From NCBI GenBank assembly GCA_945939115.1, contig CAMEVC010000015.1, positions 1-57,997 of the forward strand: DNA of 57,997 nt, read 5' to 3'. Of this stretch, positions 24,235 through 32,895 are shown one piece after another. This DNA is from an uncultured Eubacterium sp. (lineage in GTDB: Bacteria > Bacillota > Clostridia > Lachnospirales > Lachnospiraceae). The notes under the pieces are model-generated. The model worked only from the letters and a program-made list of their open reading frames with translations. It made no database searches and was not told where the DNA came from. Position numbers and translations under genes: made by a program. Each line of letters begins with the position of its first letter. Position 1 is the stretch's first letter.

Positions 24235-25119
24235 TTAAAGTATTCCGTAATTAACCATTGCCTTCTTTAATTTCTCAAGATTAGCTTCCTCCATCTCGCA
24301 AAGAGGGCTTCTGAGTGGTCCCATATCCCATCCCATAAGATTAAGAGCATGCTTAACAGGAATTGGGTTAACCTCACAGAATAACGCATCTACAAGCTCA
24401 AGTGCCTTAAACTGAAGTTCGGCTGCCTTAGCCACGTCTCCTGCTGCAAATGTTGCACAGATATCATGTGTCTGCTTAGGCGCTACATTTGACAACACAG
24501 ATATAACTCCCTTTGCACCGATTGACATCAGCGGAACAATAAGTCCATCCTCGCCTGAGTACATATCAAGTCTTCCCTCTGTGAGTGCCATTGTCTTAGT
24601 CTCCTGAGCAAGATTGCCTGTGGCTGCCTTGATACCCACAATATTGTCAACATCCTTTGCCAGCTTTGCTGCAGTCTCCGGCAGAATGTTGCAGCCGGTT
24701 CTACTCGGAACATTGTACATAATAATTGGAAGGTCTACGGACTTCGCAACTGCTGTATAGTGCTGGATAAGTCCCTTCTGTGTAGCTTTATTGTAATATG
24801 GTGTCACAACAAGACATCCGTCAACTCCTGCCTTCTGCGCTTCCTTTGAAAGATAAATTGCTGTCTCTGTACAGTTAGAACCGGTTCCTGCAATAACAGG
24901 CACTCTCTTCTTAACATAATCAGCAGTAAACCTTATTGCCTCCACATGTTCTTCGTGTGTGAGTGTAGAAGCTTCCCCTGTTGTTCCACAGATTACTATT
25001 GCATCTGTTGAGTTGTTAATCTGATAATCGAGGAACTCTCCAAGCTTTTCATAATTAACTTCTCCATTTTCTTTCATTGGTGTAATTATTGCTACACCTG
25101 CTCCGGTAAATACTGACAT
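24235..25119 (-). CDS. dapA: 4-hydroxy-tetrahydrodipicolinate synthase
   Basis: DapA condenses pyruvate with aspartate semialdehyde, the first committed step to diaminopimelate and lysine. The TIM-barrel motifs CGTTGEASTLTHEEH (about residues 43-57), VTPYYNKATQKG (130-142, with the catalytic Tyr) and GIKAATGN (Schiff-base Lys near 162) are present. The length of 294 is normal. A GAAGGA site precedes the ATG. The lysine riboswitch upstream controls it and dapB by feedback. Confidence 0.98.
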   Translation of the reverse strand: MSVFTGAGVAIITPMKENGEVNYEKLGEFLDYQINNSTDAIVICGTTGEASTLTHEEHVEAIRFTADYVKKRVPVIAGTGSNCTETAIYLSKEAQKAGVDGCLVVTPYYNKATQKGLIQHYTAVAKSVDLPIIMYNVPSRTGCNILPETAAKLAKDVDNIVGIKAATGNLAQETKTMALTEGRLDMYSGEDGLIVPLMSIGAKGVISVLSNVAPKQTHDICATFAAGDVAKAAELQFKALELVDALFCEVNPIPVKHALNLMGWDMGPLRSPLCEMEEANLEKLKKAMVNYGIL

Positions 25120-25156
25120 ACCATCCTTCTTTCCGCTGTTTACAGCATTTAATTAT

Positions 25157-25403
25157 GTAAAATGAGCCAATCTGCTCATACAGACTGGCTCTTAAAGAAA
25201 TCATTGTAATAGTCCTTTAAGTAGCTCTCCATCTATCTGATGACAGTCGTAAAACTATTAATCCTACGCCCAGCAAGACTGCTCCGGAAACACTCCCCTT
25301 CGGCACTTTCCCCTTTTATCATCCTTCACATGCCTTCCGGGGCATCCGGATAACTACTCTTGAATCGTGCAACCTCTACCTTCCGTAGGGATAACCCCTA
25401 CAA
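25157..25403 (-). promoter_or_regulatory. lysine riboswitch (L box) with terminator
   Basis: Read on the minus strand, the conserved pieces occur in order: TAGAGGTTGCACG, TTCAAGAGTA, AAAGTGCCGAAGGGGAG, TTGCTGGGCGT, GACTGTCA and GGAGAGCTACTT. P1 pairs AGGTAG (25376-25381) with CTACTT (25219-25224). A terminator hairpin follows (GAGCCAATCTG 25164-25174 with CAGACTGGCTC 25181-25191, then T-rich). An extra hairpin (25385-25402) precedes the aptamer. Lysine binding should stop transcription before dapA. Confidence 0.96.
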
Positions 25404-25411
25404 TTAAGTTG

Positions 25412-25440
25412 ACTATATCACTCTGATAATGTTATGTCAA
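25412..25440 (-). promoter_or_regulatory. promoter of the dapA-dapB operon
   Basis: TTGACA (25435-25440), 17-base spacer, TATAGT (25412-25417) on the minus strand, directly before the riboswitch. The -35 box ends eight bases from the stop of the SSB-like gene. Confidence 0.8.
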
Positions 25441-25447
25441 TATAAAA

Positions 25448-26092
25448 TTAATCTTCGTCCTCGACAATGTCAATCTTGCTTACTGACACCTCGTATGCTA
25501 CTCTTCTCTCAACCTCATCCTCACCTATCTTCTTAGTGTATTCCCTGCTCTGTACTCTGCCACACACCTGCAGATGTGAACCAACCTCAAGTCCACCGGC
25601 AAATCTGGCATTCCTTCCCCATGCTATACATGGTATGTAGTCAGACTTACCATACGGTCTGTTAACAGCAACTAAAACATCCGCTATCTCTCTTCCAAGA
25701 GGTGTTTTCCTGTATATTGGAGGCTTGCAGACATATCCGTCAAGAAAAATCTGGTTAGACTTTGACTGCTCTTCCGGCATCTCATCTTCTTCTAAGAATC
25801 TTAACTCCCTTACAAATATTGAAAGTACAAGCTTGTTCTTAGTTCCCTCGTGACGGTTGTATGATCTGAACTGTCCAGCGACTTCAATCTTCATTCCTCT
25901 GTAGTCTTTAGTGACATCTATGAGCCTTTCTGAAATCATTAATGGAATTACATCCACCATGTCACTCAATCGGTTCACAGACACATTTGCAATGTAGAAG
26001 CCTTCTCCAAAGACCTCATGGCTGAATGTGAACTCTGATACAATCTCCCCTATGATGCACACTCTGTTGTTTTCAATTACTTTATCAAGCAT
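25448..26092 (-). CDS. SSB-like single-stranded DNA-binding protein with two OB folds
   Basis: The second half (about residues 112-205) reads as an OB fold of the SSB type: FLDGYVCKPPIYRKTPLGRE, then YIPCIAWGRNARFAGGLEVG and LQVCGRVQSREYTKK. The first half (about 5-100) looks like a second, weaker OB fold. The acidic tail, KIDIVEDED, resembles a partner-binding tip but lacks the final Phe of classic SSB. It is a single gene with a GGGAG ribosome site. It probably acts in DNA repair, recombination or as an accessory SSB; it is not the standard ssb in the rpsF-rpsR operon. Confidence 0.85.
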   Translation of the reverse strand: MLDKVIENNRVCIIGEIVSEFTFSHEVFGEGFYIANVSVNRLSDMVDVIPLMISERLIDVTKDYRGMKIEVAGQFRSYNRHEGTKNKLVLSIFVRELRFLEEDEMPEEQSKSNQIFLDGYVCKPPIYRKTPLGREIADVLVAVNRPYGKSDYIPCIAWGRNARFAGGLEVGSHLQVCGRVQSREYTKKIGEDEVERRVAYEVSVSKIDIVEDED

Positions 26093-26245
26093 TCTGTATT
26101 TCTCCCTTCTTTGCCAGCATTAAAATGCTTTATGGCATGTGCTTTATTTTCTCTAATATGTATATTCATCTTTTCCTGCAAATATTACAAAAAATTTTTG
26201 AATTATCTGTGTACAAAAAATGAAAAAAAATTTATAGACTTAGTA

Positions 26246-26273
26246 TTGTTTTTTAATAATATTGTGATAGAAT
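26246..26273 (+). promoter_or_regulatory. typA promoter
   Basis: TTGTTT (26246-26251), 16-base spacer, TAGAAT (26268-26273) with a TG two bases upstream (extended -10). 58 bases before the ATG. Confidence 0.55.
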
Positions 26274-26330
26274 ATAAAAGTTGCTAATCATAGAAAATTT
26301 ATATAAGTATTATCAGGAAGGACTTTATTG

Positions 26331-28160
26331 ATGAAAACAAAACGTGAAGACATTCGTAATATTGCAATTATTGCCCACGTTGATCACGGTAAGACTACCC
26401 TTGTTGATGAGCTGTTAAAGCAGAGCGGAACTTTCAGAGCTAATCAGGAAGTTGCAGAACGTGTAATGGATTCCAATGATATCGAGAGAGAGAGAGGAAT
26501 CACTATTCTTTCTAAGAATACAGCTATCACTTACAAGGATACTAAGATTAACATTATTGATACTCCCGGGCATGCAGATTTCGGTGGTGAAGTTGAACGA
26601 GTACTTAAGATGGTTAATGGCGTTATACTTGTTGTAGATGCATTTGAAGGTGTTATGCCTCAGACCAAGTTTGTTTTACAGAAAGCTCTTGACATGAATC
26701 TTTCTGTTATAGTATGTATTAATAAGATAGACAGGCCTGAAGCAAGACCTGAAGAGGTAATTGACGAAATCCTCGAATTGTTTATTGATTTAGATGCCAA
26801 TGAGGAACAGCTTGACTGTCCTTTCATCTTTGCATCAGCTAAGTCAGGTTATGCAATGGCTAATCTCGGCGACGAGAAGAAGGACATGCAGCCTCTGTTT
26901 GACTGTATTATCAATAATATTCCGGCTCCGGAGGGTGACCCTGAGGCGGATACACAGATGCTCATCTCTACTATAGATTATAATGAATTTGTGGGCAGAA
27001 TCGGTGTTGGAAAGATAGATAACGGTAAGTTAAAGGTTAATCAGGAGGCTATGATTGTTAATCACCATGACCCAAGTGTTAAGAAGCGTGTGAGAATAAC
27101 TAAGCTCTACACATTTAACGGTCTTAACAAAATAGAGGTCAATGAGGCAGGAATTGGAGAGATTGTAGCTGTTTCAGGTATTGCAGATATTCATATTGGA
27201 GATACTATCTGTTCTGTAAACAACCCTGTAGCCATTCCATTCCAGAAGATTTCTGAACCTACTCTTTCTATGGATTTCATGGTTAATGACAGTCCTCTTG
27301 CAGGTAAAGAAGGAAAGTTTGTTACTTCAAGACATTTGCGCGACAGACTTTTTAAGGAATTAAATACTGATGTCAGCCTTAGAGTTGAAGAAACTCCTGG
27401 TGTCGAGAACTCATTTAAGGTTTCTGGGCGAGGTGAGCTTCATCTTTCTGTTCTTATCGAGAATATGAGAAGAGAGGGCTATGAATTCGCAGTAAGCAAG
27501 GCAGAGGTACTCTACCATACTGATGAGCGTGGCAAGAAGCTTGAACCTATGGAACTTGCCTATATTGATGTTCCGGATGACTGTTCAGGCTCAGTTATAC
27601 AGAAGTTAAGCCAGCGCAAGGGCGAGCTTCTCGGTATGACACCAATTAATGGTGGCTACACAAGACTTCAGTTCTCTATACCATCAAGAGGTCTTATCGG
27701 ATACAGAGGTGAATTTCTTACAGACACCAAGGGTAACGGTATTATCAATTCTTCATTTGAAGGATATGAAGAATACAAGGGTGACATTTCTTATAGAAAG
27801 AATGGTTCCCTTATCGCTTATGAAAGCGGTGAAGCAATCACCTATGGTCTTTTCAATGCTCAGGAGAGAGGTACTCTCTTCATCGGACCTGGTGAGAAGG
27901 TATACGCCGGCATGATTGTTGGCGAAAATCCTCGTACAGAGGATATAGAGGTTAATGTATGCAAGACAAAGCATCTTACCAACACTCGTTCTTCAAGTGC
28001 TGATGAGGCTCTCCGTCTTGTTCCGCCTAAGATTCTTAGTCTGGAGCAGGCACTGGATTATATTGACACCGATGAATTACTTGAAGTAACACCTAAGAGT
28101 CTCAGAATCCGTAAGAAGATTCTGGACCACACACTAAGATACAGAGCTAACAAAAAGTAA
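26331..28160 (+). CDS. typA: translational GTPase TypA/BipA
   Basis: This ribosome-associated GTPase is involved in ribosome assembly and stress adaptation. G motifs are complete: [10 protein letters not shown] (G1), RERGITI (G2), [12 protein letters not shown] (G3), NKIDRPEAR (G4) and ASAKSG (G5). The rest follows elongation-factor-like domains and the TypA C-terminal domain. The length of 609 is usual. I take the ATG rather than the TTG directly before it, eight bases after AGGAAGGA. The small XRE gene follows after 23 bases and may be co-transcribed. Confidence 0.98.
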   Translation: MKTKREDIRNIAIIAHVDHGKTTLVDELLKQSGTFRANQEVAERVMDSNDIERERGITILSKNTAITYKDTKINIIDTPGHADFGGEVERVLKMVNGVILVVDAFEGVMPQTKFVLQKALDMNLSVIVCINKIDRPEARPEEVIDEILELFIDLDANEEQLDCPFIFASAKSGYAMANLGDEKKDMQPLFDCIINNIPAPEGDPEADTQMLISTIDYNEFVGRIGVGKIDNGKLKVNQEAMIVNHHDPSVKKRVRITKLYTFNGLNKIEVNEAGIGEIVAVSGIADIHIGDTICSVNNPVAIPFQKISEPTLSMDFMVNDSPLAGKEGKFVTSRHLRDRLFKELNTDVSLRVEETPGVENSFKVSGRGELHLSVLIENMRREGYEFAVSKAEVLYHTDERGKKLEPMELAYIDVPDDCSGSVIQKLSQRKGELLGMTPINGGYTRLQFSIPSRGLIGYRGEFLTDTKGNGIINSSFEGYEEYKGDISYRKNGSLIAYESGEAITYGLFNAQERGTLFIGPGEKVYAGMIVGENPRTEDIEVNVCKTKHLTNTRSSSADEALRLVPPKILSLEQALDYIDTDELLEVTPKSLRIRKKILDHTLRYRANKK

Positions 28161-28183
28161 TTTATTATTAAGGAGGATTAATT

Positions 28184-28507
28184 ATGGATAGCGATTTAGG
28201 AGCAAAGGTTAAGAAGTTAAGAATAGCACACGGACTTACACAGGAAGATGTTGCCAAGGCATTAGAGGTTACTCCGGGCTACATAAGCAATGTAGAAAAC
28301 GGCCGTAATCTCATGACTCTCAGAATGCTTTCATACTATGCAGAACTCACTGGTGTATCTCTTGATTATCTTGCAGGAAGCGTTGACAAATCATACCAGA
28401 ACACAGCTCTTGATAATGAAATCATGCAGCTTGTGCAGAAAATGGATGTTGACTCTAAGGAAAAGCTCATCTCAACTATCAGAATCTGGTTTTCAGAGAA
28501 TAAGTAA
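28184..28507 (+). CDS. small XRE-family transcriptional regulator, 107 aa
   Basis: A Cro/CI-type HTH lies at residues about 7-62 (KVKKLRIAHGLTQEDVAKAL, then TPGYISNVENGR). The remaining 40 residues are helical and probably dimerise. AAGGAGG precedes the ATG. It lies 23 bases after typA on the same strand, so it is probably read from the typA promoter. Its targets cannot be deduced. A bidirectional terminator follows at 28559. Confidence 0.9.
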   Translation: MDSDLGAKVKKLRIAHGLTQEDVAKALEVTPGYISNVENGRNLMTLRMLSYYAELTGVSLDYLAGSVDKSYQNTALDNEIMQLVQKMDVDSKEKLISTIRIWFSENK

Positions 28508-28531
28508 TTAATTTCATGTATATTTAGAAAC

Positions 28532-28557
28532 ATGTGCCTCTAGGCGCAAGACGCACT
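28532..28557. repeat. dispersed hairpin element, divergent copy
   Basis: ATGTGCCTCTAGGCGCAAGACGCACTAAAAA (given here in two parts: ATGTGCCTCTAGGCGCA and AGACGCACTAAAAA) is related to the elements at 21579 and 35001. It has the same CGCACTAAAAA join to the adjoining terminator as the copy at 35001, but its stem is shorter. Confidence 0.5.
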
Positions 28558-28558
28558 A

Positions 28559-28595
28559 AAAAGCTCGTCAAGACAAATTATCCTGACGAGCTTTT
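28559..28595. terminator. bidirectional terminator
   Basis: AAAAGCTCGTCA (28559-28570) and TGACGAGCTTTT (28584-28595) pair fully. T-runs follow on both strands. It separates the typA/XRE genes from the convergent polysaccharide operon. Confidence 0.85.
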
Positions 28596-28632
28596 ATTAT
28601 ATTCATTATTGTCTGATTTGATATTATTATTA

Positions 28633-30423
28633 TCAGCTTTGAATTGATTTCATCTGATAGAATTCTCCCTTGAGAGCCATAAGCTCGTCATAAGTTCCAT
28701 ATTCAACACAATGTCCATCCGCAATAACTGCTATCCGGTCTGCACCCTTTATTGTTGACAGTCTGTGAGCAACAATAAATGTTGTTCTGTCTTTAGTCAG
28801 ATTATTAAGTGCCTCCTGTATCAGCTTTTCAGATATACTGTCTAATGCTGATGTTGCTTCATCCAGCACTATTACCTTAGGATTCCTCATAAGTGCACGG
28901 GCAATAGAAATCCTCTGTCTCTGCCCTCCTGACAGCTTTCCGCCATGCTCTCCTACAACAGTATCAAGACCATCCGGCAAGGAATCGACCAGTTCTCTTA
29001 AATTAGCGGCATCAACAACCCTGTCAAGAGTCTCATCATCCACATTTTCAATTCCATAGGTTATATTATCCCTTATAGTTCCTGAGAATAATATTGAAGT
29101 CTGAGGAACAACTGCCAGATGCTTTCTGTATGTACGAAGATCAATATCTCTCATGTCATATCCATCCACAGTGACTTTTCCTTCATTGGCAAAATTAAAC
29201 CCTATAACCAGATTGAGAATCGTTGATTTACCTGCACCGGACTCTCCTACCAGTGCTATTGTCTGCCCTTTGTCTACATGCAGGTTAAGCTCGTGCAAAA
29301 CCGGCTTTTCTGTATTATTATATTTAAATTTAACATCCTTGAAATCAAACTCACCCTCAACCTTTTCCAGTTCGAGCTTGCCATCATTGCATTCTACATC
29401 CTCCTCCAGCAGAACCTCTCCTATAGAATTAACGGATTCCACGCCCTTGGCGATAACCGGTATGAGAGACATAAGAGATGATATCTGGCTGACTACGGTT
29501 GCAAAATAGCTCTGGTAAAGCGTTATATCGCCTGGTCCAACTGTTCCCTTTAATGCGAGAAAACCCGTAAATCCAAGACATACAACCTGAAATATCTGGA
29601 ATATGGCCCAACCCACTGAGCCAAACAGAGATTGTATTATATCCAGCTTATAACCTTTTTCTGCCACAGCAAAAAGCTGCCCACTCATTTTGTTGACTTC
29701 TTCCTCCTCAAGTGCATGCGCTCTTGTGACAGGAATCAGTTCAACCATCTCCATCACCCGGGCAGAGGTTTCCTCCATCTCTTTACGGAACTCTGTGTTT
29801 CTCTTTTTCATTACATTTCTAAAGAAAACCATTGTTGCTGCAGCTAAAGGCGTTGTCAGCAGGAAAAACAGAAATACAATCAGGCTCTTTGAGATTGTCA
29901 CCACAAGTGCAACCCCTATATTAAGTGCGATATTTAGTATGCTTAAGAACATCTGCGTTGAAAGGGTTTCCACTGCTTCAACATCCCTCATTATCTTAGA
30001 CTGCAGCCTTCCTGACTGCGTCTCCTTATGAAATGAGATTGAAAGCTGCTGCAATTTCCTGACCAAAGCTTTTCTAAGACCTGTCTCTGCATATCTTGTA
30101 GCAAGCGACTTATATCTTGTGTACATATAATTCATAGGCACATTAAGAACAACCAGTGCTACCATGATAACAGCCTGAATAATAATATTTCTCAATGTAT
30201 CTGCTGAACCGCTTGTAATATCATTAATAATATTGGCTGTGACAATTGGCAGAACCCATACCGGTGCATGCTTAATAAAGAAGAAGAAAACTGCAAGAAA
30301 AAACTTGTTATAATTGCCTCTGTACAGACCGATAAGAATCCTGATTGGATGGCCTTTATGCTTTTTATAACACTCTATAAACCAGTTTTCAACATCAATT
30401 CCCTTTGGTGCGTGTAAATTCAT
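28633..30423 (-). CDS. exporter-type ABC half-transporter (membrane and ATPase fused)
   Basis: The 596-residue chain has six membrane helices in about residues 35-330 and an ATPase domain at about 355-590: Walker A GESGAGKST, signature LSGGQRQRISIARAL, Walker B VIVLDEATSALD, and the H-loop IVAHRL. This is the MsbA/lipid-A-exporter-like layout and works as a homodimer (no partner gene is adjacent). It lies 14 bases after the GH28 gene, so it is the last gene of the polysaccharide operon, which is unusual for an exporter. The substrate is unknown. Confidence 0.93.
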   Translation of the reverse strand: MNLHAPKGIDVENWFIECYKKHKGHPIRILIGLYRGNYNKFFLAVFFFFIKHAPVWVLPIVTANIINDITSGSADTLRNIIIQAVIMVALVVLNVPMNYMYTRYKSLATRYAETGLRKALVRKLQQLSISFHKETQSGRLQSKIMRDVEAVETLSTQMFLSILNIALNIGVALVVTISKSLIVFLFFLLTTPLAAATMVFFRNVMKKRNTEFRKEMEETSARVMEMVELIPVTRAHALEEEEVNKMSGQLFAVAEKGYKLDIIQSLFGSVGWAIFQIFQVVCLGFTGFLALKGTVGPGDITLYQSYFATVVSQISSLMSLIPVIAKGVESVNSIGEVLLEEDVECNDGKLELEKVEGEFDFKDVKFKYNNTEKPVLHELNLHVDKGQTIALVGESGAGKSTILNLVIGFNFANEGKVTVDGYDMRDIDLRTYRKHLAVVPQTSILFSGTIRDNITYGIENVDDETLDRVVDAANLRELVDSLPDGLDTVVGEHGGKLSGGQRQRISIARALMRNPKVIVLDEATSALDSISEKLIQEALNNLTKDRTTFIVAHRLSTIKGADRIAVIADGHCVEYGTYDELMALKGEFYQMKSIQS

Positions 30424-30437
30424 TATATTACCCTCGA

Positions 30438-31994
30438 TTAGTATCTCTCTATCTTGTCAACATTATCTGCAACAATTGCTTCTCCATCACAGCCCTCGAT
30501 ATTGACATTCTTTAATATAAGCTTCTCAACATTGCTCACAATAAGCCCCTGTCTGCTTGCCTCATCACAGCCCAGCATCATGGCAGCAACCCCTGATTTG
30601 GCATCATCAGCATAGCTGAAATTAATATTCTCAAATGTGAGCTTTTCAACTTTACTTTCCGGAAGACCACAGATATAAGCTCCGGCAACATGACAGTTCT
30701 TAGCATCAATATCCTTGAACGTCAGACTCTTGATTGATGGTGTCCTGTCGTCAACCGGCAGAGGTTTTCTTGAGCCAACATACTCAGTCTTTCCATCAGG
30801 GTCGCAGAAATAGAAGCTGTTCACAACAAAAGGTGTCATGACATTATCCATGTCTATGTTCTCAAATGAAATATCATCAAGGACTGACAGCTTCCCTCTT
30901 CCTCTTCTTGTCTTAACACGAAGACCTCTGTCCGTGTTCATAAACACACAATCTCTTATATGAACATCCTTAACACCGGCAGCAATCTCACTTCCCACTG
31001 TCACGGCACCATGTCCGTCTCTCATACAGCACTGGCGTACCGTCATATCCTGTGTAGGCGTCTTCTCCTTCTGAGCCATATATATCTTGCCGGATTTAAT
31101 TGCTATACAGTCATCTCCTACAGAAATATATGTACCGAGTACAAGTACATCCTCACAGCTCTCCGGATCAAGACCATCAGTGTTATGTGAATTAGCAGGA
31201 TTAAGTATCTTAACATCAATAAACTTAAGATGTTTACTGAAGTACGGATGGATTGTCCATGAAGGTGAATTCTGGACTGTTATTCCATGCATTGTAACAT
31301 TACTGCAATTATTGATAAAAAATAGTCTTGGTCTCCATGCTGTATTTCTTATCTTACAGTTCTTCCACCAGTTATCGTGTGTTGTACAGCCATCGATAAC
31401 TCCCTCTCCTGTAATCGTCACATTTGAACAGTTAATACCACATACAATCGCAGAAAACATATCAAGTGGATTGCCTTCCCATGAACCAAGGTTATAGTAA
31501 TCAGACTCGTCATAAGTCTCAATCTGCCCTGGAAGAATAGGAAATTTCTCTCTGTCTGTAAAAGCAGAAAGCACTGCTCCTTTTGCCAATTCTAATGTTA
31601 AATCGTCTTTTAAGAAAACACTTGATATCTTGTAAACTCCCTCCGGCACTAATACTCTAGATTTCTTAGGTGCAGCCATGATAGCACACTGTATTGCATT
31701 GGTATCGTCATGCTCGCCATCTCCATATGCTCCAAATTCTCTTACGTTAAGAGTAACATACTCATAATCTGTCCTGAATTCAAGCTCTCCGCATGTCTGT
31801 CCTGCATATTCAGCCGTAATCCTGTAATCTGTATCCGGCTTTAATCCATAGATTGATGTTACAACCTTATTAGTCTTAATACATTCACCGCCGTTAACAC
31901 ACAGTGTATATTCTTCTTTTGAATAATATTTCCCGCCATCGTCCAGTTCTACCACAGCACTTCTTCCTGTTGCCATAACTAATTTTAATTCCAT
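30438..31994 (-). CDS. GH28 family polygalacturonase, cytoplasmic
   Basis: This right-handed beta-helix hydrolase should cleave galacturonosyl bonds of pectin fragments. The GH28 motifs are all there: NTDG (Asp near 273), GDD (294-295), GHG (His near 328) and the RVK-type RxK (359-361). Residues 1-80 are a small beta-sandwich domain. There is no signal peptide, so it acts inside the cell on imported oligosaccharides, perhaps as an exo-acting enzyme. The start overlaps the upstream gene by 10 bases and has GGAGGTG before the ATG. Confidence 0.93.
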   Translation of the reverse strand: MELKLVMATGRSAVVELDDGGKYYSKEEYTLCVNGGECIKTNKVVTSIYGLKPDTDYRITAEYAGQTCGELEFRTDYEYVTLNVREFGAYGDGEHDDTNAIQCAIMAAPKKSRVLVPEGVYKISSVFLKDDLTLELAKGAVLSAFTDREKFPILPGQIETYDESDYYNLGSWEGNPLDMFSAIVCGINCSNVTITGEGVIDGCTTHDNWWKNCKIRNTAWRPRLFFINNCSNVTMHGITVQNSPSWTIHPYFSKHLKFIDVKILNPANSHNTDGLDPESCEDVLVLGTYISVGDDCIAIKSGKIYMAQKEKTPTQDMTVRQCCMRDGHGAVTVGSEIAAGVKDVHIRDCVFMNTDRGLRVKTRRGRGKLSVLDDISFENIDMDNVMTPFVVNSFYFCDPDGKTEYVGSRKPLPVDDRTPSIKSLTFKDIDAKNCHVAGAYICGLPESKVEKLTFENINFSYADDAKSGVAAMMLGCDEASRQGLIVSNVEKLILKNVNIEGCDGEAIVADNVDKIERY

Positions 31995-32872
31995 AATACA
32001 CCTCCATGATTGCGGCCATAATCCTGATACTCCCGGTTTCTGATATATTCGCTGTATGCGAATATATATGCTGCAGTCTCATACACCTTGTCCTTAGCTG
32101 CCACTTTTGTCTTAGTCGCCTGTTCGAAAATGCTTTCTGCTAAACCAGCATATTTCTCTGTCTGTATGACTCTCATTCTGCAGCCCTTAAGAATTGCATA
32201 AGAATATATCAGCTTTAATTCTTCGCTCTTTCCGGCAACGGTACTCTTCAATATCTGGACAGTTTCCTTAAATATATCTCTTAATCTTGCAAATATCTCA
32301 TATAACGCCTGATCCATTACCTCCATAGTGTCAATAGTTCCTGCAGCGTACAAAGAAAGCGCTTTGAATGCATCCTTATCGCCTGCTAAAGCCGCCTTCT
32401 TAACCTGTGGGAAGAGATTATTGTGAAGGGCGTTAAACTGGGCAATTATATCGTTATAATGCTCTTTGCCACCATTCCTTGTCTCATAATTCATATAAAA
32501 GCTGAGTGCGGTAAATGCTGTGCACAGGCATTCCCTGCCCTCCTGCGAAATAAAATATCCAGCTTCAGTTCTTGGCTGAGATATTGTCTGCCTGGCGATA
32601 TTCACGGCCACATCTGCCATCCCTGCACTGTAACATACATTACCATACATATAATTGATAAAACTATTCTCTGAGACAGAAATATTGTCCTCTGCGACTA
32701 CCTTATCAAGTCCCCTCCTGATATATTCCTCATACTCTCCATTGTACATAGCTTTGTCAGCAGCTGCTAAAGCATTAAGAAGCATAGCTCTGTCATAATC
32801 ATCTGCACTCTCACAGTCAATTTCCTGTAATACACTATTAATGTATTTCTTGATTTCCTCAATATCTTTCAC
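31985..32872 (-). CDS. unrecognised helical protein in the polysaccharide operon, 295 aa
   Basis: The protein is almost wholly alpha-helical and cytoplasmic. No catalytic motif is certain; the run IARQTISQPRTEAGYFISQE (20 residues, near 98-117) faintly recalls the QPRT-GGF stretch of GH88/GH105 unsaturated uronyl hydrolases, but the length is short and their WxRGNGW motif is missing. It starts with GTG after AGGAGG, 23 bases downstream of the GH43 gene, and overlaps the GH28 start. Tight packing suggests that it takes part in the same pathway. Confidence 0.75.
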   Translation of the reverse strand: MKDIEEIKKYINSVLQEIDCESADDYDRAMLLNALAAADKAMYNGEYEEYIRRGLDKVVAEDNISVSENSFINYMYGNVCYSAGMADVAVNIARQTISQPRTEAGYFISQEGRECLCTAFTALSFYMNYETRNGGKEHYNDIIAQFNALHNNLFPQVKKAALAGDKDAFKALSLYAAGTIDTMEVMDQALYEIFARLRDIFKETVQILKSTVAGKSEELKLIYSYAILKGCRMRVIQTEKYAGLAESIFEQATKTKVAAKDKVYETAAYIFAYSEYIRNREYQDYGRNHGGVLWN

Positions 32873-32895
32873 TCTTCAATCCTCCTATTATATGT

